This document shows, piece by piece, positions 12,510 through 25,141 of a stretch of 64,000 nt of DNA. The stretch is from Typha latifolia (lineage: Eukaryota > Streptophyta > Magnoliopsida > Poales > Typhaceae), in NCBI GenBank assembly GCA_019914945.1, contig CM034108.1, positions 2,862,001 to 2,926,000 of the forward strand, read 5' to 3'. The notes under the pieces are model-generated. The model had not been told where the DNA came from. It did not search any database and saw nothing but the letters and a program-made list of their open reading frames with translations. The stretch's first letter is position 1. Every line of letters begins with the position of its first letter. The position numbers and the translations under genes are program-made.

Positions 12510-12740
12510 TTAATTGGGACCCCAGCAGCTCAAGTACATGAGCGTTCGGAGCGACTCCTCGGCCCGCTTCCGCTTATCCTCACCGGCGGTGTCCCCAGAC
12601 TTGGCCTTCGAGCATTCACGTGCGCCGCAGAGTCGCCTCACCCGCTTGGAACCGGAGGTAGCCGCGGCGGTGTCCTTAACCGAGTCCTTCAATCCGGTCA
12701 CCGCCCGTATGCTACCCTGCGCCACCACTATCCTGCTCAT
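12510..12740 (-). CDS. Wound-induced polypeptide family protein (WIP, DUF3774), copy 2
   Basis: Single-exon gene, 76 residues, same family and orientation as the gene at 8505-8738. N-terminus MSRIVVAQGSIRAVTGLKDS keeps the hydrophobic V-V-Q-G core but lacks the SYLNRVW block. The C-terminus EESLRTLMYLSCWGPN is the complete family signature. The middle is basic (a KRKR stretch) and could act as a nuclear or nucleic-acid contact, which is speculation. A minus-strand TATA (CCTATAAAA, 12849-12857) lies about 110 bases upstream. The two copies have diverged strongly outside their ends, so the duplication is old. Confidence 0.87.
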   Translation of the reverse strand: MSRIVVAQGSIRAVTGLKDSVKDTAAATSGSKRVRRLCGARECSKAKSGDTAGEDKRKRAEESLRTLMYLSCWGPN

Positions 12741-12848
12741 AAGTTAAACTACTTCTTATCGGGAGTTCGTAAACTCCGATTGGCGATGGGAAGTGAGAAC
12801 CGACAACGCTAGCTCTAAAAAGGAACTAAAGCGGTAGGGAAAGAGGGA

Positions 12849-12857
12849 TTTTATAGG
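12849..12857 (-). promoter_or_regulatory. TATA box of WIP copy 2
   Basis: Minus-strand CCTATAAAA about 110 bases upstream of the start codon. Confidence 0.5.
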
Positions 12858-13078
12858 AATAGGAGCAGTAGATAGAATAAACGAGAGAGTTATACTTTGG
12901 AACTTATCGGGGTAATACTGAGATGGGAAGGGGGTTACCTTGTGCACGTGGTGTAAGAATCTAGATCCCGGATTTGTTTTACACGTAGGATAGATGATCG
13001 TTTACGTAGCAAGAAAAATATCTGGAGAAGACAAATAGATTAAGGCACGATACATATCGAGTATTAGGAAATGAGAAA

Positions 13079-13525
13079 TTTTTTAAATAAATTTTTTTAT
13101 AAATCATATCCTATATTTTATTTATTTTATAATTCATATTTTGTTTTAAAGTATTTTAATATATTGATATTATTTTGACTAACTAATATTGACCAAGTTA
13201 TTAAAATAGCAATACTATTCTCTCTTATTTTTTATCACTCTTGACCGTTTTTCTCATCTACCTTCTCTATCGTCACCGCCACTTTTACTCATATTTTCTT
13301 TCCTCTTCCTTCTATTCTTTTTCTTCTTTTTATTTAGGAAGAAAAAAATAAGAAAAAAAATAAGAGTAATTTAGGTATTTATAAATTATTTTATATATTA
13401 TAATAAAATATTTATTTATTAGTATCTTGGAGAGGTCAGTTTATAAAATTTTCAAAAATAGAGATGTGAATAACAAAATATATAAAATATAGAATGTGAT
13501 TTATAAAAATACATTTTAAATAACC
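13079..13525. mobile_element. MITE-like element with long terminal inverted repeats
   Basis: The left arm (about 13079-13145) and the reverse complement of the right arm (about 13461-13525) share blocks such as TTTTTATAAATCA, then CTATATTTTAT and TATTCA(T/C)AT, over about 65 bases, around a non-coding centre of about 310 bases. This is the form of a non-autonomous inverted-repeat transposon. The arms are diverged and no clean target duplication was found. Confidence 0.55.
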
Positions 13526-13983
13526 TCCTACATTGTTATTAATATATATTTTTCTCTCTGTATTTTTCATCTAACACCACTGTGTTGCTTTCGTTGACAA
13601 CTATAAACTATAATTTGTAGTTAATACAATTCTACTGATTAAATTATATGCTCACTACTGAAACTATTAAGATGACATGACCATAAATGTTAATTATAAC
13701 CCTTAAAAAAGTGGAGAAGATAGAAAAAAAGAGTAAGTTATACATTTTAAATATTATCATTCGCGTTCTAATGCAATAATCTTTGGGTTGATACTAGTCT
13801 ATTTGAAAATGGTTAGGTTAAATTAATTTATGGTGTTATATAGACAATTATAGAAAAATCAACGCATGATATTTTTGGGACATGAAAAAAAAAATGAAAT
13901 AAAGGGATTGAATGATAAATATCCCCAAAAATCAAGTCATGATCCGAGCTTAGAGCCTTAGCCTGGTCCGTTAGGGGATCTAT

Positions 13984-14027
13984 ATCCGTGTCTGGATAAG
14001 CTTATCCGGACCGGATTTGACACGGAT
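13984..14027. promoter_or_regulatory. Palindromic GATA/I-box cluster upstream of THF1
   Basis: A perfect 14-bp palindrome GGATAAGCTTATCC (13994-14007) places two I-box cores (GATAAG) head to head. It is enclosed by inverted 9-mers ATCCGTGTC (13984-13992) and GACACGGAT (14019-14027). I-boxes are typical of light-regulated nuclear genes for chloroplast proteins. It lies about 350 bases before the THF1 ATG; a further GATAAG is at 14202-14207. Confidence 0.6.
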
Positions 14028-14367
14028 AAACAGATCCATACACAAGGCAACAAACGGGTACGGAGTGAGGAATTTGGATCCATGGAATCGTATGCACGAA
14101 CCCATTATCACCAGTGACTATCACGGAGTCCATCTCAACAAGTCACAAGCATCGGACACGTCTCAAAATCCTATTGGATTTCATGCTTTCTCGGAAAGCG
14201 GGATAAGACCTCTTTTCCTGACCTCTCCTCCTCGCCTCTCTCTCTCGCCAATGGCGACGTCGACGAGCCATCGCGAGCTCTTAAAATAAACTCCTCTCAC
14301 TCCACAATCCTCTCTCTCTCTCTCTGTCTCTCTAAAAATCTCCTCCGTCCCAAAAGCCCTAATCCTG

Positions 14368-17300
14368 ATGGCGGCCATCTCCTCCTCCGTCTCATTCGCC
14401 TCCCTGCACCAAGCCTCGGACAGGAAGCTCCCCTTTCCGGGGTCCTTCTCCAATCCCACTGTACGGTATGGATTTCGGTTCCAATCCCCCAAATTGAGCT
14501 CGCGCATGATGGTCCGGTGTGTCGCGGCCTCCAGTGGTAAGCTTTGTTTATGGAAAAATCTCTATTTTCCCCCTTACTTTTGTAAATTCAGCCATCTTTT
14601 ACTTTTTTCCCGATCTCTGAAGCATTTGATAGAAGTACCTGCATTTCTTTCATGTGGTTAATTTAGCACAGGCGTAGTAAAGTAAAGGTTTGAGCTTGTC
14701 TTGCATTTCTTAGCTTCTTTCATGATAGAAACTTTGATGAACATCTTAAATGCTTCAGTGCAAAACTTGGAACTTTAATATATTTCTTGTTTTACTCAGA
14801 TTTGCCGCCGCCTGTATCCGAAACAAAGCTGAGCTTTCTCAAGTCATATAAGCGTCCCATTCCGAGCATTTACAGCAGTGTATTACAAGAACTCCTTGTG
14901 CAGCAACATCTGATGAGGTACAAAAGGACCTACCAGTATGATCCTGTCTTTGCACTTGGCTTCGTCACCGTCTACGACCAGCTGATGGAAGGGTACCCTA
15001 GTAATGAAGATCGAGATGCCATCTTCAGAGCATATATCCAGGCTCTGAAAGAAGATCCTGAACAGTACAGGTGGTTATCATAAATATTGTTTGGCACTTT
15101 TGGCTCAACTTTGCTCTGATTATGTCAGGCTAGGTCTTAATTTACAGCGAATTGAAAATAAATGAAAAAGTTTAGCAATCATAGACTCCGGTGAATTTTG
15201 TGGAAAATTAACTCGAAATGACCCTGAACCATCATTGAAGCACTGATGTTTCTGATCTATTGTATCGTTGATGCACCACACCCTTTACTAAATTTCAGTA
15301 GGTTCAGACAATTAATGCCGTGTTACTTCAGTAACTTGAAAAATGCCTGGCAACACTATTCTAACAGTTAACTTATTATATCTCCATTTATGTGGCACGA
15401 CTGGTCATAAGCTCTTTGCATGATGATAGGTAGTCAAATGATAAGGTACCTCTGTTAAGTATACTTCTCTTGTATATTAAGAGAAGGCAGGTGATCTATA
15501 TAAGATGTTCATGAATTTCATAATAAAGTTTAGCCTTTCTGCTTCTTTTTGTTGATATTGGTCCTGCTTATGATTGAAAGCTACAAGTCAGGCAATATGA
15601 AAATTTGAAAACCTGCAAGTTGCTAACAATAGAATGAAAGATAAAGCAAGCTTACTTAGTTGATGTTTACATTTCCTTTCCCTTCTATGGGCAAAGTTAT
15701 TACATTCATGTTGTTCTTCACGGAGAAGTGAGATTGTCATGAAAACTTATATCCTTCAATTTTGATGCATACTAGCCTAGGAATGTTTTTGCCACTTAGA
15801 TGAAGATAGATAGGAATGTCAAACATTGGTCTCATTTTACCTTGTTTATGAGATAGTACTAGAAGTTGGTGAAGTGGTAGCTTTTAAAATCTGTAATTGC
15901 ATAACAATGTGTTTGACAATGTTGATAATTGGTCTAATATGTCTCATGTCTTCAATCAAAGAGTTAGTTTCATTGTTCCAACAGTCACTTTAAGTACTTT
16001 GACTATCTATTGGTCCATTACAGAACTGATTCGCAAAAGTTGGAAGAGTGGGCACGTGCTCAGACTGCTACATCATTGGTAGAATTTTCCTCTAGAGAAG
16101 GAGAAATTGAGGACATTTTGAAAAGTATTTCAGAAAGGGCCCAGGGCACGGTAAACTTCAGCTATAGTCGATTCTTTGCAATTGGACTATTTCGGCTACT
16201 TGAGCTTGCAAATGCAACCGAACCAACAATCTTAGACAAGGTTAAATAATTCTTGCTTTCATCTGCATTACCATCAGCTCTGTCTTTTTTATTTCCAGTT
16301 AGCTTTTTGCTAGCCATTTATAGTTCTTTAAATGATCACCTTTGTTTTTTTTTTTAATTTCTTTTACTGCATTATCAACAAACATTGGTGAAGTTGGGCA
16401 CTTATTTTTCCTTAAACCATTTACATCAAGGACCTATGACTTGTTAAGCTAATCCATTGTGCAGCTACTTCTCTCTGTTTCTACAACATGCCCGATCTGT
16501 AGGCTGGCCTTCTGGGACATGCCATCACAAGAGCTAAAACGTCATCCTACTGTGTTCAACATCTGAAATATTTGTCCTCCCATCAACTCTTTTAGTTTTT
16601 TCCCCTGATAACCTAATTGAAAATTTAGAGGCATACTCTTCTTTTTGTGTTATCTAATTCAGATATTCATTGTGCTACTGGGTTTCATGATACTATATAC
16701 TATTCCTGGAAGTAGTATTACAAGCTCCAATCATCTCACTACAATCAAATATCTTGATCTCCCGCCTACCCACAAAGCATGCTGAGATTAGCATGCACCC
16801 CTCCTGATCAACAGATATTGTGAGGATAACTTGGACGTGTAGCATGTGCAAGGTCCACCTTCTTTTCATCTTGAAGATAGACATTCTTGTTGAGAAAACT
16901 CAAAAATAGGCATTGATCTAGCAAAATTGTTAAGGCTTGAAAAGAATCATCTAATCTGTAGGTTCTACAATTGAAATACCTTTTAGATTATATACAATTT
17001 TTGGATTCTTAATATTCACACCTGCAGTTACGAAAAAGTTTATTCTTACTGTTTTGGAAGCTGTTAAGGCAAGATCACAATTTCTAGTGGGATATGATTA
17101 GTATTTCTCTTGATAGATTTGTAGAAACTTTTACAATTCTGGTTTAGCTCCCTCACATCTTTTTATCCTCAAAATTCTATTAATAAACATATACATGTAC
17201 TTATACCTTTCTACCTTAATACCTTTAGGTATGGAAATATTTATAGGGTACCACTCTTCAAGTTATCTATATTCCACTAATTTTGTATCTCTTTTAATGT

Positions 17301-18456
17301 TACACATAGATCATTCTAGAAATACTGGCGTAATTCATTGATCCTTCAGATGCTGGTTCTCCAAGAAATGTTCTCTATATGTAACTAAAGTATTTCATGA
17401 ATTCACCTTTAGACTGTTGACTGGCACTGACTTGCTTTATTGTTCAACAGCTTTGTGCTGCTTTGAACATAAACAAACGAAGTGTTGATAGAGATCTTGA
17501 TGTGTATCGCAACCTTCTCTCAAAATTGGTTCAAGCCAAGGAGCTTCTGAAGGAATATGTTGACAGGTAATTGATTGTTCTGAACGAATATATACTTTTT
17601 TCCAGTACATTACCTTAAATAACATACACAGCATTGCCCTAGTTAGTATTTCACTTGTATGCTACTAGCATTGTCTTTGAGCAATATTTTCTGGGAAAAC
17701 CCAAAATTCTCTCCTTTTCAACTTTACATCCTCCTCTTTTTCTCCATCTCCTAACTCAGCTTTGCCATTTGGAGAGACAACAAACAATCCCTCCAAACAC
17801 CATTATCCTATTTTTAGCTCCTATCTTCTCATCCTTTGCCCACATGGGAATGACTGAAGTTGCTTCAACCAATATCTCTCTCTTATGCTCCTTTCAAAGT
17901 CCACCACTTTGTGTCTACCATGGTATCTTTCAACAGCTGGTCCAAAGCCCACATAAAAGCAGGATTGCATTAAGTTGATAGCCAGTGTAAAACTTTTGTC
18001 AAGAAAACTATGTAAATGGATCCTAAACTCGCATAAAGATAAAATGAGAGAAAGGATCCATATTGCAGACCTAAATAGTTGGGACTAAAGATCGTTGTCT
18101 TATTCTCCTTCTCATCCTTTCACCTAGTTTCCTTCAATTGACACTCCTTACCAAGCCTTCATCCTTCTCTCTTCTCCCCCTTGTTACATCATCCCTCATT
18201 CAAATGCCATCCATAGCAAAAGTCCAGGGGTAGAGCTGCATAGAAAAATGTGAAACTTAAAGGCCAGTTTGTAGCTATTCTATGACTCCTAAATATACAC
18301 AAGTTGCTCCATACTCCATAGTCGATGGAGATCACTGACTTGAGAGACTTCTCTTTTGACAGAGAAAAGAAGAAAAGAGAAGAAAGAGTAGAATCTCAGA
18401 AGGCCAATGAAACCATTGCAAAGTGTGTTGGAGATATTCATTTCGCAAGGCAATAA
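14368..18456 (+). CDS. THF1: THF1 / Psb29, thylakoid formation protein
   Basis: Nuclear-encoded chloroplast protein needed for thylakoid biogenesis and normal PSII-LHCII and FtsH maintenance. Five exons: 14368-14536, 14800-15070, 16024-16240, 17451-17566 and 18363-18456, 867 coding bases and 288 residues; all phases agree (1, 2, 0, 2). Residues 1 to about 55 form a Ser-rich transit peptide (MAAISSSVSFASLHQ...). Then follows the Psb29/THF1 domain: PPPVSETKLSFLKSYKRPIP, QHLMRYKRTYQYDPVFALGF, VTVYDQLMEGYPSNEDRDAI, FSYSRFFAIGLFRLLELANA and LCAALNINKRSVDRDLDVYR. A basic coiled coil closes it (REKKKREERVESQKANETIA), ending GDIHFARQ, a few residues shorter than the Arabidopsis tail as I recall it. 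Start chosen as the first ATG in the frame with a transit peptide. The 953-base intron 2 and 1.2-kb intron 3 contain no other gene. Confidence 0.95.
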
Positions 18457-20089
18457 CTCAGGCTTTTATACTTTTTTGAGCCACGCCGAGCTTTGCATGA
18501 TAACAGGATCAACAGCTATGTTGAAGCAGGGTGGAACTTCGAATTCACTTTGAGTTTCATATCTGCTATGTATGTGGCATGTGATTCAGCATCATCCATA
18601 GCCATGCAGCATTTTAATTTGTACCTAATGACTCCAATTCTTCCTTTTTGTTTCTAAATGTGACTTCGGCTTGTTCATGAGTAAAATGACCTTAATTATT
18701 GCTGACATTTGTTTTTGACAGACTTGCTTCTTTTTTATATACTCTGTTGAAGGGACCTAAAAAATTGATCACATCTCGCATTACTCGGTCAATATCACAG
18801 TCTGAATCCTGTCTGATTCGATTCAAGGATGGTGATAGATGCTAATACTGTATGCAGAGTGCTCATTTGTTAGATAACAATTTAATTCAAAAGTTTAAGT
18901 TATCAGTTCCTTGAAACGAAGAGTTAAAAAGAAACAAAAGTAGACTATTGAGGTTTAAATCTATGATCTTCGAAAAGAGTAGTTCCGATATCATATTAGA
19001 TAACGATATAAAAACTTAAGATGATGGGTAATATATAAACAATGCATATTATACTTCTAACACTTATCAACATGAGCATTGTATAAATAATGAATGTTAA
19101 CACTCGCCAACATGAGGCAAAATTTTTTTGTCAAAAATACTAGGAGCCTACTATTAATGAAACAAGTAGTGGTGATATATCCTCTCTCTCTTAATTCTTT
19201 CTATCTAGTGAGAGAAGTTCGTACACAATGCCCTCCCGTGTTTAAACCGTTTCTTGTAAATAATTGTAGTAAAATCTGGAGGTGCTAAAGATGATGGGTC
19301 TAATCTAATCCCTTTCAATTCTACATTCACAAGTACCCTAATTCACTAATATAGAAAAGTTATATAATATTTTAATTGAATTCCATGTAATGATCAACGA
19401 ATTTTTGTTATTCTGTATCTACAACTATTAAATCCTGGGTTGGGATTGTATATAACCTATAGAAAAGTGAAGTTAACCATCTTGATAATCAAAATGATAA
19501 TGTAAACCACTGTAAATCTTATGGTTGATAATTAATAATTATGATCATTTTTTGAGAGGATTGATTCAGTTGTTCACTCTGTAAGTGGGATACTAATTCT
19601 ATCGTTTTCGTAATTAGGCTATGGTTAAATATCAAGATGATGACAGATTAATCTGAGCCGACGTGGCAATACGTGAAAGGCAGACAACGCATGTATGAAA
19701 TCTACTCCCAAGACATGGAGATTTCTCTCTGAGCCAGTTGAAGACCACATGGACTCGGGGCCAATTGCGACCACACAAATTATGAACCCCAACTTACCAA
19801 TCACAGCGCCCCACCTGTCATCCCCACCAAATGAGATCCCAACCAAATCCCATCTCTCAAGATAAGGCTCGGATAAGGCCCCCTCCATCCCAGCCATCAA
19901 ACTGATCTCAGCGCCCTTCTTCACCCTCCGATCCTCTCTACCCAAGATAACCCACCCCACAAATAACAAGAATAAGAATCCACCTCTTCTCCTCTCCTCT
20001 CCTCTCGTGAGAAGAACAAAGAAGAGGAGAAGAAGAAGGGGGAAAAAAAAGAAGGAAAAAAGAAAAAAAAAAAAAGAGAAGAGGAGGAG
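18457..20089. other. THF1 3' flank and LHCB4 promoter
   Basis: No gene is recognised in 18457-19650. From about 19650 the sequence becomes a promoter: an ACGT element GACGTGGC at about 19660-19667, two GATAAG I-boxes at 19861 and 19872, then a CT-rich and finally purine-rich leader 19980-20088 just before the LHCB4 ATG. Confidence 0.6.
19861..19877 (+). promoter_or_regulatory. Tandem I-boxes (GATAAG) of LHCB4
   Basis: GATAAG occurs twice, at 19861-19866 and 19872-19877, 11 bp apart, about 215-230 bases upstream of the LHCB4 ATG. Light-responsive Lhc promoters commonly carry GATA/I-box elements. An ACGT-core element lies about 200 bases further upstream. Confidence 0.6.
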
Positions 20090-21091
<1,002 letters not shown>

Positions 21092-21679
21092 GTGTAGTTG
21101 GAGACTTCTCTTCTCTTCTACTTCTATTTATATCTCATTTGGTGTAATTTTGCGAGTTTATAAGGATAGTGAATGTATGATCTCCATCATTATGTAAATC
21201 TTAACTATGTTAAACTTGATCTTTGCATGCATGCCTAGCTAGCAACCACCACTTATTTGTGTGTTCCTAGAATGTGATGCAGGGTATTGTGTTCATGAAG
21301 GTTGCTAGAGAAATACCACTTCGAATGCAAGTTTTGTAAAGGCTCTTCTCACTATATTGTGCATGACTCAAAAAGATAGTGATACCACCAAATGAAAGAA
21401 TGAAAGGAACAACGTTTCATAAGTATTATCATTTAATACAGATTGCTTCTACGCTTCGATTCTTGTATTTCGATACCACTAACTTGTAGGAAAAAATCAT
21501 AATCTGAACATAAATCTTTAAATTATTTTGAACCCAAAATTAAGTGAAATTCATATAGTATTTATAATTATGATTAATATAAACAATTTTAATAATTCAA
21601 TATCATATATTAACTTATTGAAATCTATGAAAGGTAATTAAATAAAAATTTATTTTAAAATGTCTAACATAACAATGAA

Positions 21680-21800
21680 TAATAAACAAAGTAAGTTTAG
21701 TATCATATCAACTATTTAGAATATATTGATAGGGTATATAAACACCAAGTATCACTTGAGCTTTTGGGTCAAGGAGTATTCATGTTTTGGGTAAAGAAAC
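21680..21800 (+). repeat. Dispersed repeat, copy 2 of 2
   Basis: Diverged partner of 10138-10260, same orientation; see that entry for the shared blocks. Confidence 0.55.
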
Positions 21801-22740
21801 CTTTGCCAAATCAACTCATGCAGTCCAGTGTCCCCATGCCGGCAAAAGAATCATTTTTCCAAATGAAATAACATTAAGCACCTTTCCTAGTTGTTGCTCT
21901 ATTATATTTAAGATAAAAAAAAAATTAAAATTTCACTACATATATATATTTTTCTTCTGCATTGAAAGAGAGAGAGAGAGAGAGAGTCTCTTATTCGATA
22001 AGGCACTCAAATTATTAGTTCTTTTTTGTGTACAAAATAATTAATTATATTCCGAGAGATTAATATTATTAACTTAAAATTTGATATCGTGCACACATTA
22101 AATAGTTTATTACTCAAGGAGCAAAGAGAGCAACCAATTGATTATAATTTCTCCCAGCCTTAATACTGCATTCTGAACAAATTAAACTAACTTTGTGTAA
22201 TATATGTATGACATCCTCTTTTCCTAATCTCCTAATTTGCCTCACCACCTCACACTTTTCGGACTACAAAAAGAAACAAACCTGTCATTATTTACTTTTG
22301 CATGCTTGATAGATACTCCAAAAGAGTGGTTGTAAGAATTTAATTATTTATTTCGTTTAATTGCTAGCTAGCCACGGTCGGAAAGTATCCGAACGGAAAA
22401 TCTTAATTGTTTTGGCTGCCAATCACATTTCGCCAGGTAACGGACTGCAGGAAATTCATACGGTAGGGATCGGAGACAATCTGGTACGCATGAGATTCAG
22501 AAGCATCTCTCAGTACACAAGGCTCCCGCCTAAATCTAAATTATGCACACGCGAGGACAATTGGACTGGGGCCCGTTGCACTGTCATAAGGAGAGCAAAG
22601 CATGAGTGGCCACGTCAGCAGGCGAAATTATACAAGCCTAGGGGACCCACCACCACCGACCAGCCCGCCGGCCATTTCTTATCCTAATTGGCTGCTGCCT
22701 TTCTCTCTAAAAATAGGCAAGTGAGCAACCCTCCATCCAT

Positions 22741-22755
22741 CCACACACACACACA

Positions 22756-22796
<41 letters not shown>
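22741..22796 (+). repeat. Compound (AC)n(CT)n microsatellite
   Basis: About seven AC units, a short C run, then about 19 CT units. Probably in the 5' leader of the PB1 gene, where CT-rich leaders are common in plants. Confidence 0.85.
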
Positions 22797-22799
<3 letters not shown>

Positions 22800-23097
22800 C
22801 CAGAAATGGAAGCATAGAAGTATTGGATATTATAGTATTTATTATACCAAAATAGAAGGTAAATAGAAGCTAAAATGTCATGAATTATTTTTAACTCTTC
22901 TATAAGAGTTTTATGCCTTGCTCTCTCTAACCTCAGTTCTCTGATTTTTTTTTTTTAAATTTTTTTTTTGTTGCAACAAAATAATTGGTTTTTACGAAGC
23001 TAAGCATTTGAGAGCAATAAACTAGAATAACAATGCGGTAGTGAAATTAATCTGATCTCGCAGGAGCAAGATACGCATACCTTCCTCCGCCGGTGCG

Positions 23098-24033
23098 ATG
23101 ACATCCTCCTCCTCCTCTGCTTCGCACGTGCGGCTCATGTGCAGCTTCGGAGGCCGCATCCTCCCTCGCCCCCACGATCACCTCCTCCGCTACGTTGGCG
23201 GCGAATCCCGCATCGTCTCCGTCCCCCGCTCTTCTTCCTTCGCCTCCCTCCTCTCCCTCCTCTCCAACATCTCTCCCGATTACTCCCCAACCACTCCCCC
23301 AACCATCAAGTACCAGCTCCCCAACGAGGACCTCGACGCCCTCATCTCCCTCACGTGCGACGAGGACGTCGACAACATGATGCACGAGCTCGATCGCCTC
23401 CTCGCCTCTTCCTCCTCCTCATCATCATCAGCCGCGACCGCTCGAAGCCCTCGCCTCCGCCTCTTCCTCTTCCCCCCGTCCTCCGCTCCCGAGCCCTTCG
23501 GATCCGTTCTGGACGCCGGCGCCGGCGATTGGTTCCTCGACGCCCTCAACGGCGTCGCCCGGCAGCGGTCCGCCGCCCTCCACCGCCTCCGATCTGATGC
23601 GTCCTCCGTCGCCTCCGAGGTCCCGGACTACCTCTTCGGTCTCGACGATCTCAAGTCCGTCGCCGAATCCCCTCGCTACTCCTCGACGTCGTCGCTGGTT
23701 CCGGAGTCTAAGCCGCTGCGGACCAACACGGAGCTGGAAGAGAAGCCGGATTCGGCACCGGTCTTTTATATGCCGGCTCCCGTTCATGGACCGGCTCAAC
23801 CGGTCCAGTTCGTGCACTCCGTGGGAGGGCCAATTCCGGTCCAGTTCGCGGCGCCGGTTCACGGCGCCGTGCCCGGGGCAATTTACATGGGTGGAACGTA
23901 TGGGTATGGGGCACCGACAGGTGGAGGTTCGATGAGGAATCCGAGCTTCATTCCAGTGTATGATCCAGCCGGTGGGTCACCGGCCGCTGCCGGTTCCCAG
24001 ATGAGGTATGGATTTGGAAGCGCTTCCCAGTAG
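23098..24033 (+). CDS. PB1-domain (octicosapeptide/Phox/Bem1p) protein
   Basis: Single-exon gene, 311 residues. Residues about 10-103 form a PB1 domain: the first strand and turn read HVRLMCSFGGRILPRPHDHL, followed by LRYVGGESRIVSVPRSSSFA. The acidic OPCA-type stretch is QLPNEDLDALISLTCDEDVD, then NMMHELDRLL. A Ser run follows (about residues 105-116), then a Pro/Gly-rich C-terminal half with repeated PVHGPAQPVQF-like and GAIYMGGTYGYGAPTGGG segments. PB1 domains mediate head-to-tail protein interactions; the OPCA cluster predicts an acidic (type I) face. Plant proteins of this size and layout form an uncharacterised family. First ATG used; GC-rich, Ser-coding start. Confidence 0.88.
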   Translation: MTSSSSSASHVRLMCSFGGRILPRPHDHLLRYVGGESRIVSVPRSSSFASLLSLLSNISPDYSPTTPPTIKYQLPNEDLDALISLTCDEDVDNMMHELDRLLASSSSSSSSAATARSPRLRLFLFPPSSAPEPFGSVLDAGAGDWFLDALNGVARQRSAALHRLRSDASSVASEVPDYLFGLDDLKSVAESPRYSSTSSLVPESKPLRTNTELEEKPDSAPVFYMPAPVHGPAQPVQFVHSVGGPIPVQFAAPVHGAVPGAIYMGGTYGYGAPTGGGSMRNPSFIPVYDPAGGSPAAAGSQMRYGFGSASQ

Positions 24034-25141
24034 AGCTTCTGAATTGAAGCATGCACAGTTTGATTGATCCTATTTATCATTATGATCATGTAAAAAGGAT
24101 TTGGTTGTAAATTGTCGCTGCTACTTGTTTGTTTTATATTCCGTAATAAGAGTGTAGTTAATAGTGTTCAAATTTAAAGGTTTTAAATAGAAAAAGTAAT
24201 GCTATGGTTCGTTAATTTTATTTGTCTAATTCTTCCTTCTAAATACATATTTACTAAACTAATTTTACCGTCTTAATTTAGCACGTGGGATGTCCTAGTC
24301 ATCCGCAAGGAACCAAGCATGACTTGAGTTGGACATTGAATTATTTAAATCCTAAATCTTAAATCCTTTCGTTTATTTTAATGCACATGAAATTCTCACT
24401 ATGCAAACTTGTTAGTAGTTAAAAGGAATAGAATATATTATCCTAAAACATGATTATAATATTAATATCTAATTAACAAAAGCAAGTGGTAGTTGAAAAC
24501 ATCCACTATATTTCTAATTATTAGCCCTATTCCAACTTTGCCCTTAACACAGCCTGTAATATCTGATTACTCTCTCGGTCTTCGCCAATCCATTCTCCCT
24601 TCTTTCTATTCTATTTGGGGCGTTCGTCTTCTCCTCCGCGGTGTCTCAGGTGCGAATTCTTCTTTCCTAAACTATTAGCACTCCGTTTTGCGATTCAGAC
24701 CCTGGGGTTTTGAGATCGTTCAAACTTGATTCAATCCCCTTGCGCAATTGGACTTTTTTGTTGTTTTCTTTTTTTATGTTGGATTTTCTCGATAAATGGG
24801 CTGTCTTCTATTGATGCGGTGTTCTAATGAACTTAGAAAGGAATTGAATTTGGAGATAATCTGAATTTCTGATGAGAAGTTAGGAAAGGTATAGCTCGGG
24901 ATTTGCAATTTCTTGATATCTTTTTCGCTTTAATCTCCAAAAGTACAGTATCTTCTCAATAAGATGCAGAATGGTGTAGTCTAGCTCGTAATTGTCGCTT
25001 CTAATGGCGGTCGTGGGTGATTTATTGCTATATTTTTATTTGTAAATCCATGAAATATATCGGTTATTGAAGATTTCTTGGTACCATTCTCGTAGGAGAG
25101 AGACGAGGAAGGAGTAAGAAGTAGAAGAGAAGGGGCACTTG
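24034..25141 (+). other. PB1 3' flank and MPC2 promoter / 5' UTR
   Basis: No gene in 24034-24530. A 5' UTR exon of the MPC2 gene probably ends at 24650 (tctcag followed by gtgcga), with an intron running to the tag acceptor near 25096, just before gagagagacgagg. This UTR intron is an inference from splice consensus. Confidence 0.45.

Larger units (their letters stand above)
12741..14367. other. Divergent intergenic region between WIP copy 2 and THF1
   Basis: Carries both promoters. A G-box-like gcacgtggtg near 12943-12952 lies on the WIP side. An AT-rich inverted-repeat element fills about 13079-13525. GATA/I-box motifs cluster at 13994-14027 and 14202-14207 on the THF1 side. The frame 14017-14289 is not called a gene; it overlaps the THF1 promoter and 5' UTR. 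Confidence 0.55.
21092..23097. other. LHCB4 3' flank and upstream region of the PB1 gene
   Basis: AT-rich; holds the second copy of a dispersed repeat (about 21680-21800), a (GA)n run near 21968-21986, and a compound (AC)n/(CT)n microsatellite 22741-22796. The frame 22361-22687 has no domain and overlaps promoter-like sequence (gccacgtcagc near 22611, attgg near 22688). Probable PB1-gene transcription start lies near 22740. Confidence 0.5.

Noticed and set aside
22361..22687. 108-codon frame upstream of the PB1 gene
   Set aside because: No domain, overlaps promoter-like sequence, and nothing suggests splicing to other exons.
23139..23935. Several Arg/Pro-rich frames on both strands over the PB1 gene
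   Set aside because: Composition shadows of GC-rich coding sequence; only the frame at 23098 has a recognisable domain.
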